IMG/VR virus record: IMGVR_UViG_3300000553_000167
Location: 1-33,236 of that record
Length of the DNA: 33,236 bases
Reading direction: 5' to 3' (one strand)
Origin: a virus
Shown: positions 1 through 8,163 of the stretch, piece by piece
How the letters are laid out: the number at the start of each line of letters is the position of its first letter
Numbering within the stretch: the stretch's first letter is position 1
Program-made: the position numbers and the translations under genes
The notes under the pieces: model-generated
Seen by the model: only the letters and a program-made list of their open reading frames with translations
Database searches by the model: none
Told to the model about the DNA's origin: nothing

Positions 1-144
1 AATCGCCTTAAATAGGTTCGGGTTATCGTAGCGGATATAAACTATCGGCGGGGAGTGATTCGAGCCATATTTTGAGCCGAAGCAAAAAGCAAGAAACATC
101 ATTAAGACGCAAAAGACTAAATATAATCCGTCGCTCTTACTCAT
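1..144 (-). CDS. Small membrane protein, 3' end cut by window edge
   Basis: The first 48 codons of a gene running off the left edge are visible. It starts with ATG at 144, overlapping the TGA of the upstream holin-like gene as ATGA, with an AAGGA ribosome site about six bases before. Residues 6-24 form one hydrophobic segment rich in Leu, Phe, Met and Cys, followed by a short polar stretch. Its place directly after a holin-like gene suggests a lysis role such as a spanin-like protein, but this is inference from position only. No family is recognised. Confidence 0.6.
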   Translation of the reverse strand, partial: MSKSDGLYLVFCVLMMFLAFCFGSKYGSNHSPPIVYIRYDNPNLFKAI

Positions 145-545
145 GATTTTTCCTTTGAGGCCAATTGTAGGCCAATGCTGTCAACTTTTTTGTCAATGTT
201 TTCTATCCGCAAACTATTGTTACTGACACTGTTAGTTATTGCGGATAAATGAGTCATTACTTCAACGTGATTATCCCGGAATACATCTGTATTCTCTACG
301 ATAATCGTGCCATGATGCCGACAGGTTTCATGCATATCTAATGCGTTTTGGTGATGTGTCGCCAGCATGATCGACATTTGGTTCATGAGTGTCGTCGATG
401 ACTTGATACTATCAGTAGAGTTGACAATAAAGTCCCTGAACTCCTTTCCCACAAAATAAAGGATTCCCGCTAAAAAGATTACCAGGATTCCAGTTGGTCC
501 GATTGCCTTCCAAACATCAATAAACATGTAACCGAATTCTGCCAT
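141..545 (-). CDS. Holin-like or XhlA-like membrane protein
   Basis: This 134-residue protein starts at the ATG at 545, preceded by GGAGGT six bases upstream; an upstream in-frame ATG lacks such a site and would overlap a plus-strand gene. Residues about 11-33 form one membrane segment (IGPTGILVIFLAGILYF). The rest is polar and predicted helical with repeated small and charged residues, resembling the hemolysin XhlA layout of a helical domain with one membrane anchor, here with the anchor at the N terminus. It lies after the ejection-protein genes at the end of the visible late operon, where lysis genes usually sit. A holin or holin-associated role is inferred. Confidence 0.55.
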   Translation of the reverse strand: MAEFGYMFIDVWKAIGPTGILVIFLAGILYFVGKEFRDFIVNSTDSIKSSTTLMNQMSIMLATHHQNALDMHETCRHHGTIIVENTDVFRDNHVEVMTHLSAITNSVSNNSLRIENIDKKVDSIGLQLASKEKS

Positions 546-547
546 AC

Positions 548-575
548 TTGTACCTCCGTAGTTTTGTGGTAAAAT
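548..575 (+). promoter_or_regulatory. Putative sigma70 promoter for plus-strand small gene
   Basis: TTGTAC (548-553) and TAAAAT (570-575) are separated by 16 bases on the plus strand. The predicted start point falls just before the ribosome site of the gene at 598. It lies over the 5' end of the minus-strand holin-like gene. Confidence 0.4.
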
Positions 576-597
576 GGTTGCGAAAGGGGTTGATAGA

Positions 598-771
598 ATG
601 GGATGGTACTTGTTTTTCCCGCTGTTTATTTTGTTGGTAATTGGCGGTGTTCCTGTGGGAAAATTTGATCTTGTTTTATGGAAAATTACTACCATCGAAA
701 ATCCGCTTGGGATGAGTATTATTTTGTATCTTGTTCTATATCCCACCTACTGTTATTTTAGGAAGACTTGA
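598..771 (+). CDS. Small two-helix membrane protein, opposite strand
   Basis: A 57-residue protein reads against the late operon. ATG 598 is preceded by AGGGGT seven bases upstream, whereas the earlier in-frame ATG at 574 overlaps the putative -10 box. Two hydrophobic segments are seen at about residues 3-19 and 37-51, with a short loop between and a basic C terminus (FRKT). Its last 14 bases overlap the end of the large convergent gene at 758. It has its own promoter candidate, so it may be a moron expressed from the prophage, for example in exclusion or membrane defence; that function is inference. No family is recognised, and it could still be a chance ORF. Confidence 0.4.
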   Translation: MGWYLFFPLFILLVIGGVPVGKFDLVLWKITTIENPLGMSIILYLVLYPTYCYFRKT

Positions 772-3700
772 GTGCCTTTAGTTTAGGTTGAATGGTTTTT
801 AGTTCATCGGGCGTAGCGGTTTGCATCCAATTATTGATCTTTTTAACTAGGGTTTCTTTAATTTGTGCTTTTTCCTGTGGGTTGGCTACTTTGTAAACGT
901 CTAACGCCTCATCAAGTTTAAGGTCTTTAAACTGATTGACAATAGGTGGATTAGTATCGGTTAATCGTTTCGTTAGTTCTTCCGGCTTAATAAGTCCTTT
1001 TGCCATTTCCTCTTTCGCAATGGAATTGTAATCAGGGCTTTTTGATTTATAGGCCAATACTATTCTTTGCATAGATTGATTTTTATCAAATTCAGACTGG
1101 GTTTTAAGTTGTGGCATGCGCCGTTGCAAAAACTCTGACGCCATTTCCTGCGCTGCTGTTTTGTTGATTGAACCAGGTGCCGGAGTAATGCCGATAAAGT
1201 TTTGTAGTTTTATTCCTAGTGGTTGATCTTTTTGTTGCTCCATTCCTCTGAAAGAAAACGGGATTAAAGACTTTGCTGCATGGCCGGCAAGTTTCTCTAA
1301 AACATTATCTCCCTGGTGCCAAATTTCCGTTCCATAAAAGTCTTTGTTGTTCAGCATTTCGCCGATAGTAGCTAACATAGGATGAAGTTTATTTGAAATA
1401 GTTTGCTTCGGATCGTTGTAATAGTGGTAAACGTCTTTCATGTAGGACGGCATAGAAATTCGTTGCGGATCTCCGTTTTTATCAAATTGACCATTTTTAG
1501 GGAAGAAATAATCTTTTAGTTCAGATGGACCTTTACCGGTTATCATATATTGATACATTGCTCCCAAGGTTCCAACAGTCAACGGCAAAGCCACGGCATA
1601 TCCGGCTCGGTATCCGCTTTCAGGAGTCTTTAATTTTCCGGCTGATGCCGCAATGTCTTTAATCCCGCCGCCAAGCTCCAAGAATGTACCTTCATTCCAC
1701 CCGACAGAACGAACCGTAACCATTGATAAATCTTTAGCGGTCTTGTTCCAAAACTGGTTGTCGTAAGTCATTTGACCCATTCTGTTGTCAACGGATTGCC
1801 AAGCCTTTTGAAGTACCTTTCTAGCTATTTCGGGATGACTCAACAGATCAGGTCTTTTTTCAAGTTCATATTCAACCATTTTAGCGTAAATACCGAGTTT
1901 TTGCCGAGGAACTAGATGCTCTAAAACCGCTACCGAAGGAAGTTCGAAAACTGCGCCAGGTATCCGGCGAACAACTCCCATTACGTCTTTGCTGCGCCAT
2001 GCCCTTTGGATATTATCAATCGTGCCGGTATGATAGACCTTATCCATCGTTACGCGACCGCCACCAAGTTCTAAGGCTTTCTTTTGCCATCCTCCCGCCT
2101 CTACCCCTTTAAGGAAAGTATTTCCTCTAAAAGGATTAATAGCGGCTTCTACTGGTGCGCCAACAATATCAAGAACACCTTTACCCACCATTTTAGGGTT
2201 AGCGGTTTTAATCCCTTGTCCAATTCGCATTGTTCCAATACCGACAGAAGACACCATGGCGTCAAGAGTAGTAAAACCAGCATGAAAAGCTGAAATACCA
2301 AGTTGAAATTGATTTAAGTGGTTTGCGGCATCTCGCATGAGTCTATACCCTGAGTGTCCAGATAACCCCTTGCCAAGCATGTTATTATATAATCTTGCAA
2401 CTTCCGGTTCGGCGTACCACATAGAATTACCGCCTAGCCGGTCAACAATAGGAATCCAGCCTTCTGGAACCGGATCGCCTCGTTTTATTTTTCCCATTAC
2501 TCCAAGTTGGCTAAAATCTGTTGCTGCTTCATTTGCTGCAATAAACTTTAATTTATTGGCATGGTCTTTCAGAAATAAATCTACCGGATGCGCTCCCGAT
2601 GGTTCTAGACCAATTTCTCTGCCAGTTTTAAAATCAGGAACAACACGTTCCTGCAAAAAACCAGTGTTGCCCTGCAATGGTGTCTGCGTACTTCTCCACC
2701 TGGCTATAATTTCGTTGTTTTTTAGCGTATCTTTCCATATTCCGGTTTGAGTGAAATAATTATCTATCCCGACATCAAAACCCATATTTTTTAGTTTTTC
2801 GACTCGCTGATTATCTACGGTTCCCATAGTATCCGCAATTTTTTGTAATATGGGAGAAGATTGCTTTTCGCCGGATTGAATCTTATCAATAAAATCATAT
2901 TGCCCTTCGGTTCCAAGTCTATCGAGTTCATGACTACCTTCTTTGAGGGATTTCCCAAGAGTATAAATACTATTAGCTGTTTCTGCCATGCCTTGTTTGA
3001 GTATTTCAGCGGCACGATTACCTGTTTCTCCTTGTACAGGGTCAAAAGCATTTCTTACGGATTGAAATGTATCAGATAATGCTTTGGGAACAGATAGATT
3101 TTTAGACAATTCTAATGTTTCTGCTTGTGTAATGGGAAGTTTCATCGTGCCTTGTTCGCTAGGAAGTAACTCGCTTATATTAGAAAATTGTTTAATAGGT
3201 TCAGCATTCGCAAGCGTATCTACCGCTGATGGTTGTTCTGCTACTGATTGTCTAACCTGCTGAAGAATATCATCAGGGGAAGGTTGCGCCATGGGTTTTC
3301 CTTGTTCTATTGTTGGAATTTCTTCAGCTATTTTAGTATCAAGTTTTCCTTTTGCTATTTCTGTGCCACGACGAAGACCTTTCACCGGCAAAGCAACCTG
3401 CCCGACGGCCATTGCCGCATTTGCTAATGTTCTGGCCGGATTTGCAGCAAACTTTTGCGCCAGTTCGGGGTCTTTAGCTATATCAACGGCAGGCCCATAG
3501 GTTGCCTGTCGTAGCCCTTCACCAACACCGCTTTTGTTGTACCCCTCTGCAAATTGTAGTGCGTACATAGCGGGAATGGCAATTGCGGGCGCAGCAATAG
3601 TTCCAGCGATCATAGCCGGTTGAGTAAGAGACTCACCTAATTGTGAGGTTGCCTTATTTGCTAAAGCTGTTTGGTAATCAAGATCATTTTGAGATATTCC

Positions 3701-3991
3701 TGGTTTTGGAACAAAGTTCATGTCCTTGTCAAAGTCGCCCATTTGAATAGTAGCGTCAAATTGCTTTTTATATTCTTTAGCCGCAGTAAATGGAGCGACA
3801 ACCATGTCTTTTATCGCGGTTGCAACATCGGGGATTATTTTTGATAGCCAATCTCCAGAAGATCCTAAAGTACTAATATCACTGGTAGGAACTTGTGAAT
3901 TATCTTGTCTGACATTTTGCAAAATTGCATTGGGGTCAATCGTGCTTGCGCGGACCCCTTGTAAAAGATCGTAAGGATTCGGTTCAGGCAT
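758..3991 (-). CDS. Very large virion protein, probable ejection protein
   Basis: This 1077-residue protein starts at ATG 3991, seven bases after GGGGG, rather than at the adjacent TTG. The N-terminal 60 residues are polar with repeated short motifs of the form D(I/L)LQxVR, which recur near residues 9-15, 23-29 and 242-248. Hydrophobic glycine/alanine-rich segments lie near residues 127-150 and 190-205. The long C-terminal half resembles the large podovirus proteins that carry polyvalent-protein C-terminal domains, with a conserved-looking run around YGTEIWHQGD near residue 920. Its size, last position in the structural cluster and membrane-active segments fit an internal virion protein injected with the DNA. 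The precise role is inferred. Confidence 0.6.
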   Translation of the reverse strand: MPEPNPYDLLQGVRASTIDPNAILQNVRQDNSQVPTSDISTLGSSGDWLSKIIPDVATAIKDMVVAPFTAAKEYKKQFDATIQMGDFDKDMNFVPKPGISQNDLDYQTALANKATSQLGESLTQPAMIAGTIAAPAIAIPAMYALQFAEGYNKSGVGEGLRQATYGPAVDIAKDPELAQKFAANPARTLANAAMAVGQVALPVKGLRRGTEIAKGKLDTKIAEEIPTIEQGKPMAQPSPDDILQQVRQSVAEQPSAVDTLANAEPIKQFSNISELLPSEQGTMKLPITQAETLELSKNLSVPKALSDTFQSVRNAFDPVQGETGNRAAEILKQGMAETANSIYTLGKSLKEGSHELDRLGTEGQYDFIDKIQSGEKQSSPILQKIADTMGTVDNQRVEKLKNMGFDVGIDNYFTQTGIWKDTLKNNEIIARWRSTQTPLQGNTGFLQERVVPDFKTGREIGLEPSGAHPVDLFLKDHANKLKFIAANEAATDFSQLGVMGKIKRGDPVPEGWIPIVDRLGGNSMWYAEPEVARLYNNMLGKGLSGHSGYRLMRDAANHLNQFQLGISAFHAGFTTLDAMVSSVGIGTMRIGQGIKTANPKMVGKGVLDIVGAPVEAAINPFRGNTFLKGVEAGGWQKKALELGGGRVTMDKVYHTGTIDNIQRAWRSKDVMGVVRRIPGAVFELPSVAVLEHLVPRQKLGIYAKMVEYELEKRPDLLSHPEIARKVLQKAWQSVDNRMGQMTYDNQFWNKTAKDLSMVTVRSVGWNEGTFLELGGGIKDIAASAGKLKTPESGYRAGYAVALPLTVGTLGAMYQYMITGKGPSELKDYFFPKNGQFDKNGDPQRISMPSYMKDVYHYYNDPKQTISNKLHPMLATIGEMLNNKDFYGTEIWHQGDNVLEKLAGHAAKSLIPFSFRGMEQQKDQPLGIKLQNFIGITPAPGSINKTAAQEMASEFLQRRMPQLKTQSEFDKNQSMQRIVLAYKSKSPDYNSIAKEEMAKGLIKPEELTKRLTDTNPPIVNQFKDLKLDEALDVYKVANPQEKAQIKETLVKKINNWMQTATPDELKTIQPKLKALKSS

Positions 3992-4002
3992 CAAAAAACC
4001 CC

Positions 4003-5292
4003 CTAATCCATAGTATAGTGCGTGGCTAAAAAGTCCCTAGCATCTTGATCGTTCATTCCGTGTTCATTGCGTAAAGTATAATAAATCTTGTTGTATTCAT
4101 CGCCACTGTTTAATTTGAGAGGTGCGGCAACGGCGGCTTGGTCTTTTGCAGTTTGCTCGGTTACGTTAGAATAGGGAGTTTGTTCTTGTCCACTCCCCTG
4201 CTTTACTGTTGGCTGTCCGACTCTTTGGTCTTGCCATTGTTTAGATTCGAGATACCCTTTATAATCGGGATAACTTGTCGGGTCCACGGGGATAGGATTA
4301 AAATTTGCATCTAGTCTAGGTTTTTGTGATTTTAACCACGAATTATATGCATTAATTCTGTTTTGGTGGATTTTTGCAATTTGAGGATCTTCTTTAGTTG
4401 CAGTGTTTCTTGCTGCCTCTCTCGCCTGTTGTCCCGCAAGAGTCTGATCTTGTCCTCGCATAGCCACATCAGCCGTTAACTGATGTTCCGCGCTTATACC
4501 CTTGACAATCTTACTGCCGATAGGGACAAGTTTGCTGCCATCTTCGTTGTGCGCGTAGTACTGGATTCCGTCGCCCGTGTCTACTTTGTCGATAGACATT
4601 TTGTTTTCAGCCAAAAGGTCTTTGATTGCTGCTATATCGACCGGAGGTTTTCCAACTTGCGTCAATCCCCTATTAACCTGCATAATGGTTTTTAGCGCAG
4701 CAGAGCGATTGTCCGCGACTGACAAGTCTTTACCAATTACTTCATCAAGTTTCGGGTAAAGAGAATTGGCGTATTGATTCGCCGCGACGTTGTAATCCTG
4801 CTCAATCCGCTTATTTAGTTCCCCGTCGACAGCCGCCGCTGCCTGTGCATAAGTCATACCCCTTTGGCTTGTCAATTGTTTGATTGCGTCTGCGCGCATA
4901 GACTTGTATTGGCCGATTAAATCGGTTTTTACAGGTGCCTGCTGCTCTGGTTTATTTACTACTGGTTGCGTAACAGGAGCGGGAGAAAAAGACAAAGACG
5001 GCTCAGGTGCTTTATATCCTGTGGATAGATCAGGAGCCTGAAAATCATAGTTAGGCGTATTTTGCGGGAAAAACCCTTGTGAAGTTACAGGAACAATTGG
5101 CGCAATGTTAGGTTGAACCGTTTGCGGGGATTGAACTGGCTGTTGCTGAACTTGTTGCGTTCCGAGGTTTGACAGTGTATCGGCAATACCAGCCTGGTTA
5201 CGCATAGCCGCACTTCTGCCCAACAATCCCCCGATAACAGCCGCTATTCCTGCATATGGGTTGTCGGCCGGCCGTACAATTTGAATTGACAT
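4003..5292 (-). CDS. Structural protein, probable internal virion protein
   Basis: This is a 429-residue protein whose ATG overlaps the TAA of the preceding gene (TAATG). The N terminus has a glycine/alanine-rich segment (about residues 13-30), then a long Gln/Pro/Val-rich low-complexity stretch to about residue 115. The rest is mostly helical and charged, with Gln- and Ala-rich runs. Such composition is common in podovirus ejection proteins and tail-needle-associated proteins. It sits between the Hint-domain protein and the 1077-residue protein, and the three probably act together in the capsid or at injection. I recognise no named family. Confidence 0.5.
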   Translation of the reverse strand: MSIQIVRPADNPYAGIAAVIGGLLGRSAAMRNQAGIADTLSNLGTQQVQQQPVQSPQTVQPNIAPIVPVTSQGFFPQNTPNYDFQAPDLSTGYKAPEPSLSFSPAPVTQPVVNKPEQQAPVKTDLIGQYKSMRADAIKQLTSQRGMTYAQAAAAVDGELNKRIEQDYNVAANQYANSLYPKLDEVIGKDLSVADNRSAALKTIMQVNRGLTQVGKPPVDIAAIKDLLAENKMSIDKVDTGDGIQYYAHNEDGSKLVPIGSKIVKGISAEHQLTADVAMRGQDQTLAGQQAREAARNTATKEDPQIAKIHQNRINAYNSWLKSQKPRLDANFNPIPVDPTSYPDYKGYLESKQWQDQRVGQPTVKQGSGQEQTPYSNVTEQTAKDQAAVAAPLKLNSGDEYNKIYYTLRNEHGMNDQDARDFLATHYTMD

Positions 5293-6374
5293 TATCCAAG
5301 CCCCCTCACCAAGAAGCTATTAGCATAGTAACTATTCGTTCCGGTAGTTTTAAGATAATATACTTCCATGGACCCCGCAGGCTCTACAGAGATATTTTGC
5401 ATCCCTTCGGTAGTCAATACCTCTTGGCCGTCTAAATCTGCAGGAACAACACTCCCTGTACCTGTAACAAAGGGTTGCGTAGCTGTGGCGAATACTGCTC
5501 TTTGGTTCGTTGCAATGGTGAAACATTCTTTCGTTTCAGGAATGGCGATTTCGAGAACAGTTTCCCATAGACCAAGATATTTATCAGCAAAAACTTTATC
5601 GCCAACTGAAATATCTTCGATAGGCCTTTCTCCTGTTTCGGTAATAACAAAAGTTCCTTTAGCCAAACAAGAACCGGTTTGAATCTTTGCCGCTCCCAGC
5701 GAACCAACGGCACTTAGCAATCCACCATTACTAGGCTGAACTGCAATGTCAGGCTTAGATGCAATCCTCTGTTGAGCCATTGCTTGCCAAAGATTATTGG
5801 TATCAGCTTGTTGACCGGAAGCAAGTCCCAGCAGTTTCCCGGGAATATCGATAGAAGCGTTTTGTGCGGCGTTTTGCAATTCCATCGGCATACTAAGCAA
5901 GCCCCGTTGCTGTTCAATACTTGCCGATTGAGCATTGAGGTCGTTGTTATAGTTTGCGGTGAGTGCCTGGTTGACTCCTTGGCCGATGTTGTAGAACGAT
6001 TGTCCTGTAGGCGAACTGCCAAGAACACCCCTAGACATAAGATCATTAACAGCATTACCCATCGTTCCGGTTAATTGCTGGTTCATAATTTCTCGTTCGT
6101 TGGCAAGTCTATTTGGGTCTACTACTCCTGCTCCTACTTGCGCTGCCTGCCGTTGGAGGTCTTGCGCCCCTGCCGTTGCCGTTCCTGCCATTTGGGTATA
6201 ATCCACAGGAACAATTCCAGGATTGTCAAGAAGCATATTCGCGCCTCTTTGTTGTAATGCTAATGCAGTGGGAGCCGTTTTCTCAGCGAAATTGGCCTGA
6301 ACATCCTGCAATCTGGTTTCTTCCGGCGTCGGAGGTGCCGGTTGCGATGTGTAAGTAGAACCTTTTCCTCCCAA
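5292..6374 (-). CDS. Virion protein with C-terminal Hint (intein-like) domain
   Basis: The 360-residue protein begins at a TTG preceded by AGGGGGTG. Residues 1-230 are Gln/Ala/Asn-rich and helical, like an internal virion protein. From Cys236 to the C terminus is a Hint fold: GSCLAKGTFVITETGERPIE opens block A, IEDISVGDKV follows, block B contains TATQPFVT (297-304), then VPADLDGQEVLT, and the end reads SYYANSFLVRGLG. In Hint proteins Cys1 makes a thioester with the preceding residue. The usual block B His is Gln300 here, and the usual terminal His-Asn is Arg-Gly, so full splicing is not expected. N-terminal cleavage, transfer to a nucleophile, or loss of activity are all possible. Confidence 0.75.
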   Translation of the reverse strand: MGGKGSTYTSQPAPPTPEETRLQDVQANFAEKTAPTALALQQRGANMLLDNPGIVPVDYTQMAGTATAGAQDLQRQAAQVGAGVVDPNRLANEREIMNQQLTGTMGNAVNDLMSRGVLGSSPTGQSFYNIGQGVNQALTANYNNDLNAQSASIEQQRGLLSMPMELQNAAQNASIDIPGKLLGLASGQQADTNNLWQAMAQQRIASKPDIAVQPSNGGLLSAVGSLGAAKIQTGSCLAKGTFVITETGERPIEDISVGDKVFADKYLGLWETVLEIAIPETKECFTIATNQRAVFATATQPFVTGTGSVVPADLDGQEVLTTEGMQNISVEPAGSMEVYYLKTTGTNSYYANSFLVRGLG

Positions 6375-6378
6375 AGTG

Positions 6379-6684
6379 TCACCCCCTAAGATTTTGGATA
6401 TTCCCTTTTAAAACGTGGTAGTGCCGGCCTTCAAACTCATAGTCATAGCTTCCCATATGCACCATTGACCATTTTCTGATGTGTGCCTTTGGATTTCGCG
6501 TTGTAGCCGTTACAATCCATTCTATATTTGCCGCTGTGCAAACTTCGCGGATAAATGCTTCAAAGTTCTTCATCTGCCCAAACATTTGCCCAATCCAGAA
6601 ATAAGGTGTTCCATCCTTGATTGCCAACTTCCACAACATAAACTCATCACCGACTAATTTTAAAGATAGGTCTGGTTCAAGCAA
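6379..6684 (-). CDS. Small late protein of unknown function
   Basis: This protein of about 101 residues starts at TTG 6684 with AGGTGA seven bases upstream; the frame stays open further upstream but has no ATG, GTG or TTG with a site. The C-terminal part, from about residue 43 (EAFIREVCTAANIEWIVTAT) to the end, faintly resembles the end of a GNAT acyltransferase fold, as seen in some podovirus internal proteins; this is a weak guess. It lies between the tail-fibre pair and the Hint-domain virion protein, and its TGA is a few bases from the next start. No motif settles its role. Confidence 0.5.
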   Translation of the reverse strand: MLEPDLSLKLVGDEFMLWKLAIKDGTPYFWIGQMFGQMKNFEAFIREVCTAANIEWIVTATTRNPKAHIRKWSMVHMGSYDYEFEGRHYHVLKGNIQNLRG

Positions 6685-6736
6685 GACGATTTCACCTGTT
6701 TTTTGTTCGTATTTGCGAATAGAATCTGCCAGCGTA

Positions 6737-7435
6737 TTAACTAGCCACCTCAGTTATTGTAATGGAGGATATAAGCGCGCCTCCCAAAAATCGATTTCCG
6801 GAAGTGCCATTAAATGTTAACGTACCAGCGTTGTTTCCTCCCGCTCTTACCTTAAATGTTGTTAGGCTTGTTGTTCCCGCTGTCATTTCATAGCGAACTA
6901 TTATGTTTTTTGGCCCTCCACCTATCGAGTCGTAATGCCATGATGATGCAAGAGCATTTGCTGTAGAATCCTGAAAAAGACAAACCATTATAACGGCAAT
7001 TACCGAATATGTCCCGTTTAAAATTACATCTATTATCAATTTATTTGTTGCACTTTTAGGCGTGATCGCGACCGACATAAATTGCGTTCCCTCGGAACTT
7101 TGAGGGATTGTATCGTCAAAGGGGATTAGCGTAGTTCCTGAAGAAACTGCTCCGGTTTGATAATTTACGACTTGTACTATGCTGCCTGATTTTACTGCCG
7201 GGTCTAATTTTGCTAACGTTACTGCGCCATCAGTAATTTTAGAAGTCGTTACAGAATTATCGGAAATTACAACTACCGCACCATCATTACCATTGCCAGT
7301 GTGAGCGTGACCGTCACTTTTCATTAAATTATTGACATCGGTATAAATCTTTTTTGTCTCATTATCGAGATTATGCAACACTTCTTGGGTCTGCTGATTC
7401 ACACTAAACGAATTCGGATATCCTTGCGCTAACAT
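6737..7435 (-). CDS. Tail fibre or receptor-binding protein, paralogue 2
   Basis: This 232-residue protein starts with ATG overlapping the previous TAA (TAATG). Residues 1-75 closely match the N terminus of the neighbouring fibre (QQTQEVLHNLDNETKKIYTD, then DGHAHTGNGNDGA), followed by short repeats of the form ADGAVTxxKL typical of fibre shafts. The C-terminal 130 residues are beta-rich and unlike its neighbour's, ending in a jelly-roll-like domain with several Gly/Thr/Ser strands. The shared head is likely the virion-anchoring part and the unshared end the receptor-binding part. The arrangement suggests duplication followed by exchange of tips. Confidence 0.7.
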   Translation of the reverse strand: MLAQGYPNSFSVNQQTQEVLHNLDNETKKIYTDVNNLMKSDGHAHTGNGNDGAVVVISDNSVTTSKITDGAVTLAKLDPAVKSGSIVQVVNYQTGAVSSGTTLIPFDDTIPQSSEGTQFMSVAITPKSATNKLIIDVILNGTYSVIAVIMVCLFQDSTANALASSWHYDSIGGGPKNIIVRYEMTAGTTSLTTFKVRAGGNNAGTLTFNGTSGNRFLGGALISSITITEVAS

Positions 7436-8160
7436 TAGGAAATCCTCTTAATAAAGTATATTCCATAATATGGGGGCATGTTATTATGCGCTTGGCTGCT
7501 ACCAGATGAAGACGTTAACCCAACATTTGCAACTGATCCATCACCTTGAATAGAATATCTTTCTGCCGCTCCGGCAAGTGCATCACGAATAGGATAATTA
7601 CTATTAGATAAATTTGATCCATAAGTTCCGCTTACCGCATCCGAATTAAATGAAAAATGCTGATGAGTTCCGTTTTCCGCAGGCGTTAATGCATGTGTCG
7701 TTTCTCCGCCTGTAGCACCTTGTGCATATGACCCCCCTGCTGCAATCGGCATGCGGTTTGTCATAGGCGTGTGAACAACCCAATTGGTATTGGGAACGCC
7801 ACCAATAACAGGATTTAAACCTGAAAAAGTTCCTTCAAACATCACAATGCTGCCAATAGGAACTAACGCTCCTGGAGGAATTACCGCAGAAGAGTCAAGT
7901 TTTGCTAGTGTGACAGAAGCATCATGTAGTTTATCGGCTGTAACGGCTCCATCGGCAATTTTAGCAGTAATTACCGCATTATCTGCTATTGCTACTAAAG
8001 CACCGTCATTACCGTTCCCAGTGTGAGCATGTCCGTCTGCGGCCATCAGCGTATTGACATCGGTATAAATTTTTTTAGTTTCATTATCCAGGTTGTGCAG
8101 TACTTCTTGCGTCTGCTGAACATTGCTGAATGTGTTCGGGAATCCTTGCGAAAGACTCAT
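7435..8160 (-). CDS. Tail fibre with collar-like C-terminal domain, paralogue 1
   Basis: This 241-residue protein has a GGGAGG-type ribosome site before the ATG. It has the same N-terminal anchor as its neighbour (residues 1-60), two shaft repeats (DGAVTADKLHDASVTLAKLD), then a domain with IGSIVMFEG, THALTPAENGTHQHFSF and a terminal HNNMPPYYGIYFIKRI. These His-rich and NMPPY features are the pattern of phage tail-collar domains at fibre tips, which often bind metal in a trimer. It likely contacts the host surface. It follows directly after the nozzle candidate, consistent with fibres attached to a short tail. Confidence 0.75.
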   Translation of the reverse strand: MSLSQGFPNTFSNVQQTQEVLHNLDNETKKIYTDVNTLMAADGHAHTGNGNDGALVAIADNAVITAKIADGAVTADKLHDASVTLAKLDSSAVIPPGALVPIGSIVMFEGTFSGLNPVIGGVPNTNWVVHTPMTNRMPIAAGGSYAQGATGGETTHALTPAENGTHQHFSFNSDAVSGTYGSNLSNSNYPIRDALAGAAERYSIQGDGSVANVGLTSSSGSSQAHNNMPPYYGIYFIKRIS

Positions 8161-8163
8161 ATT

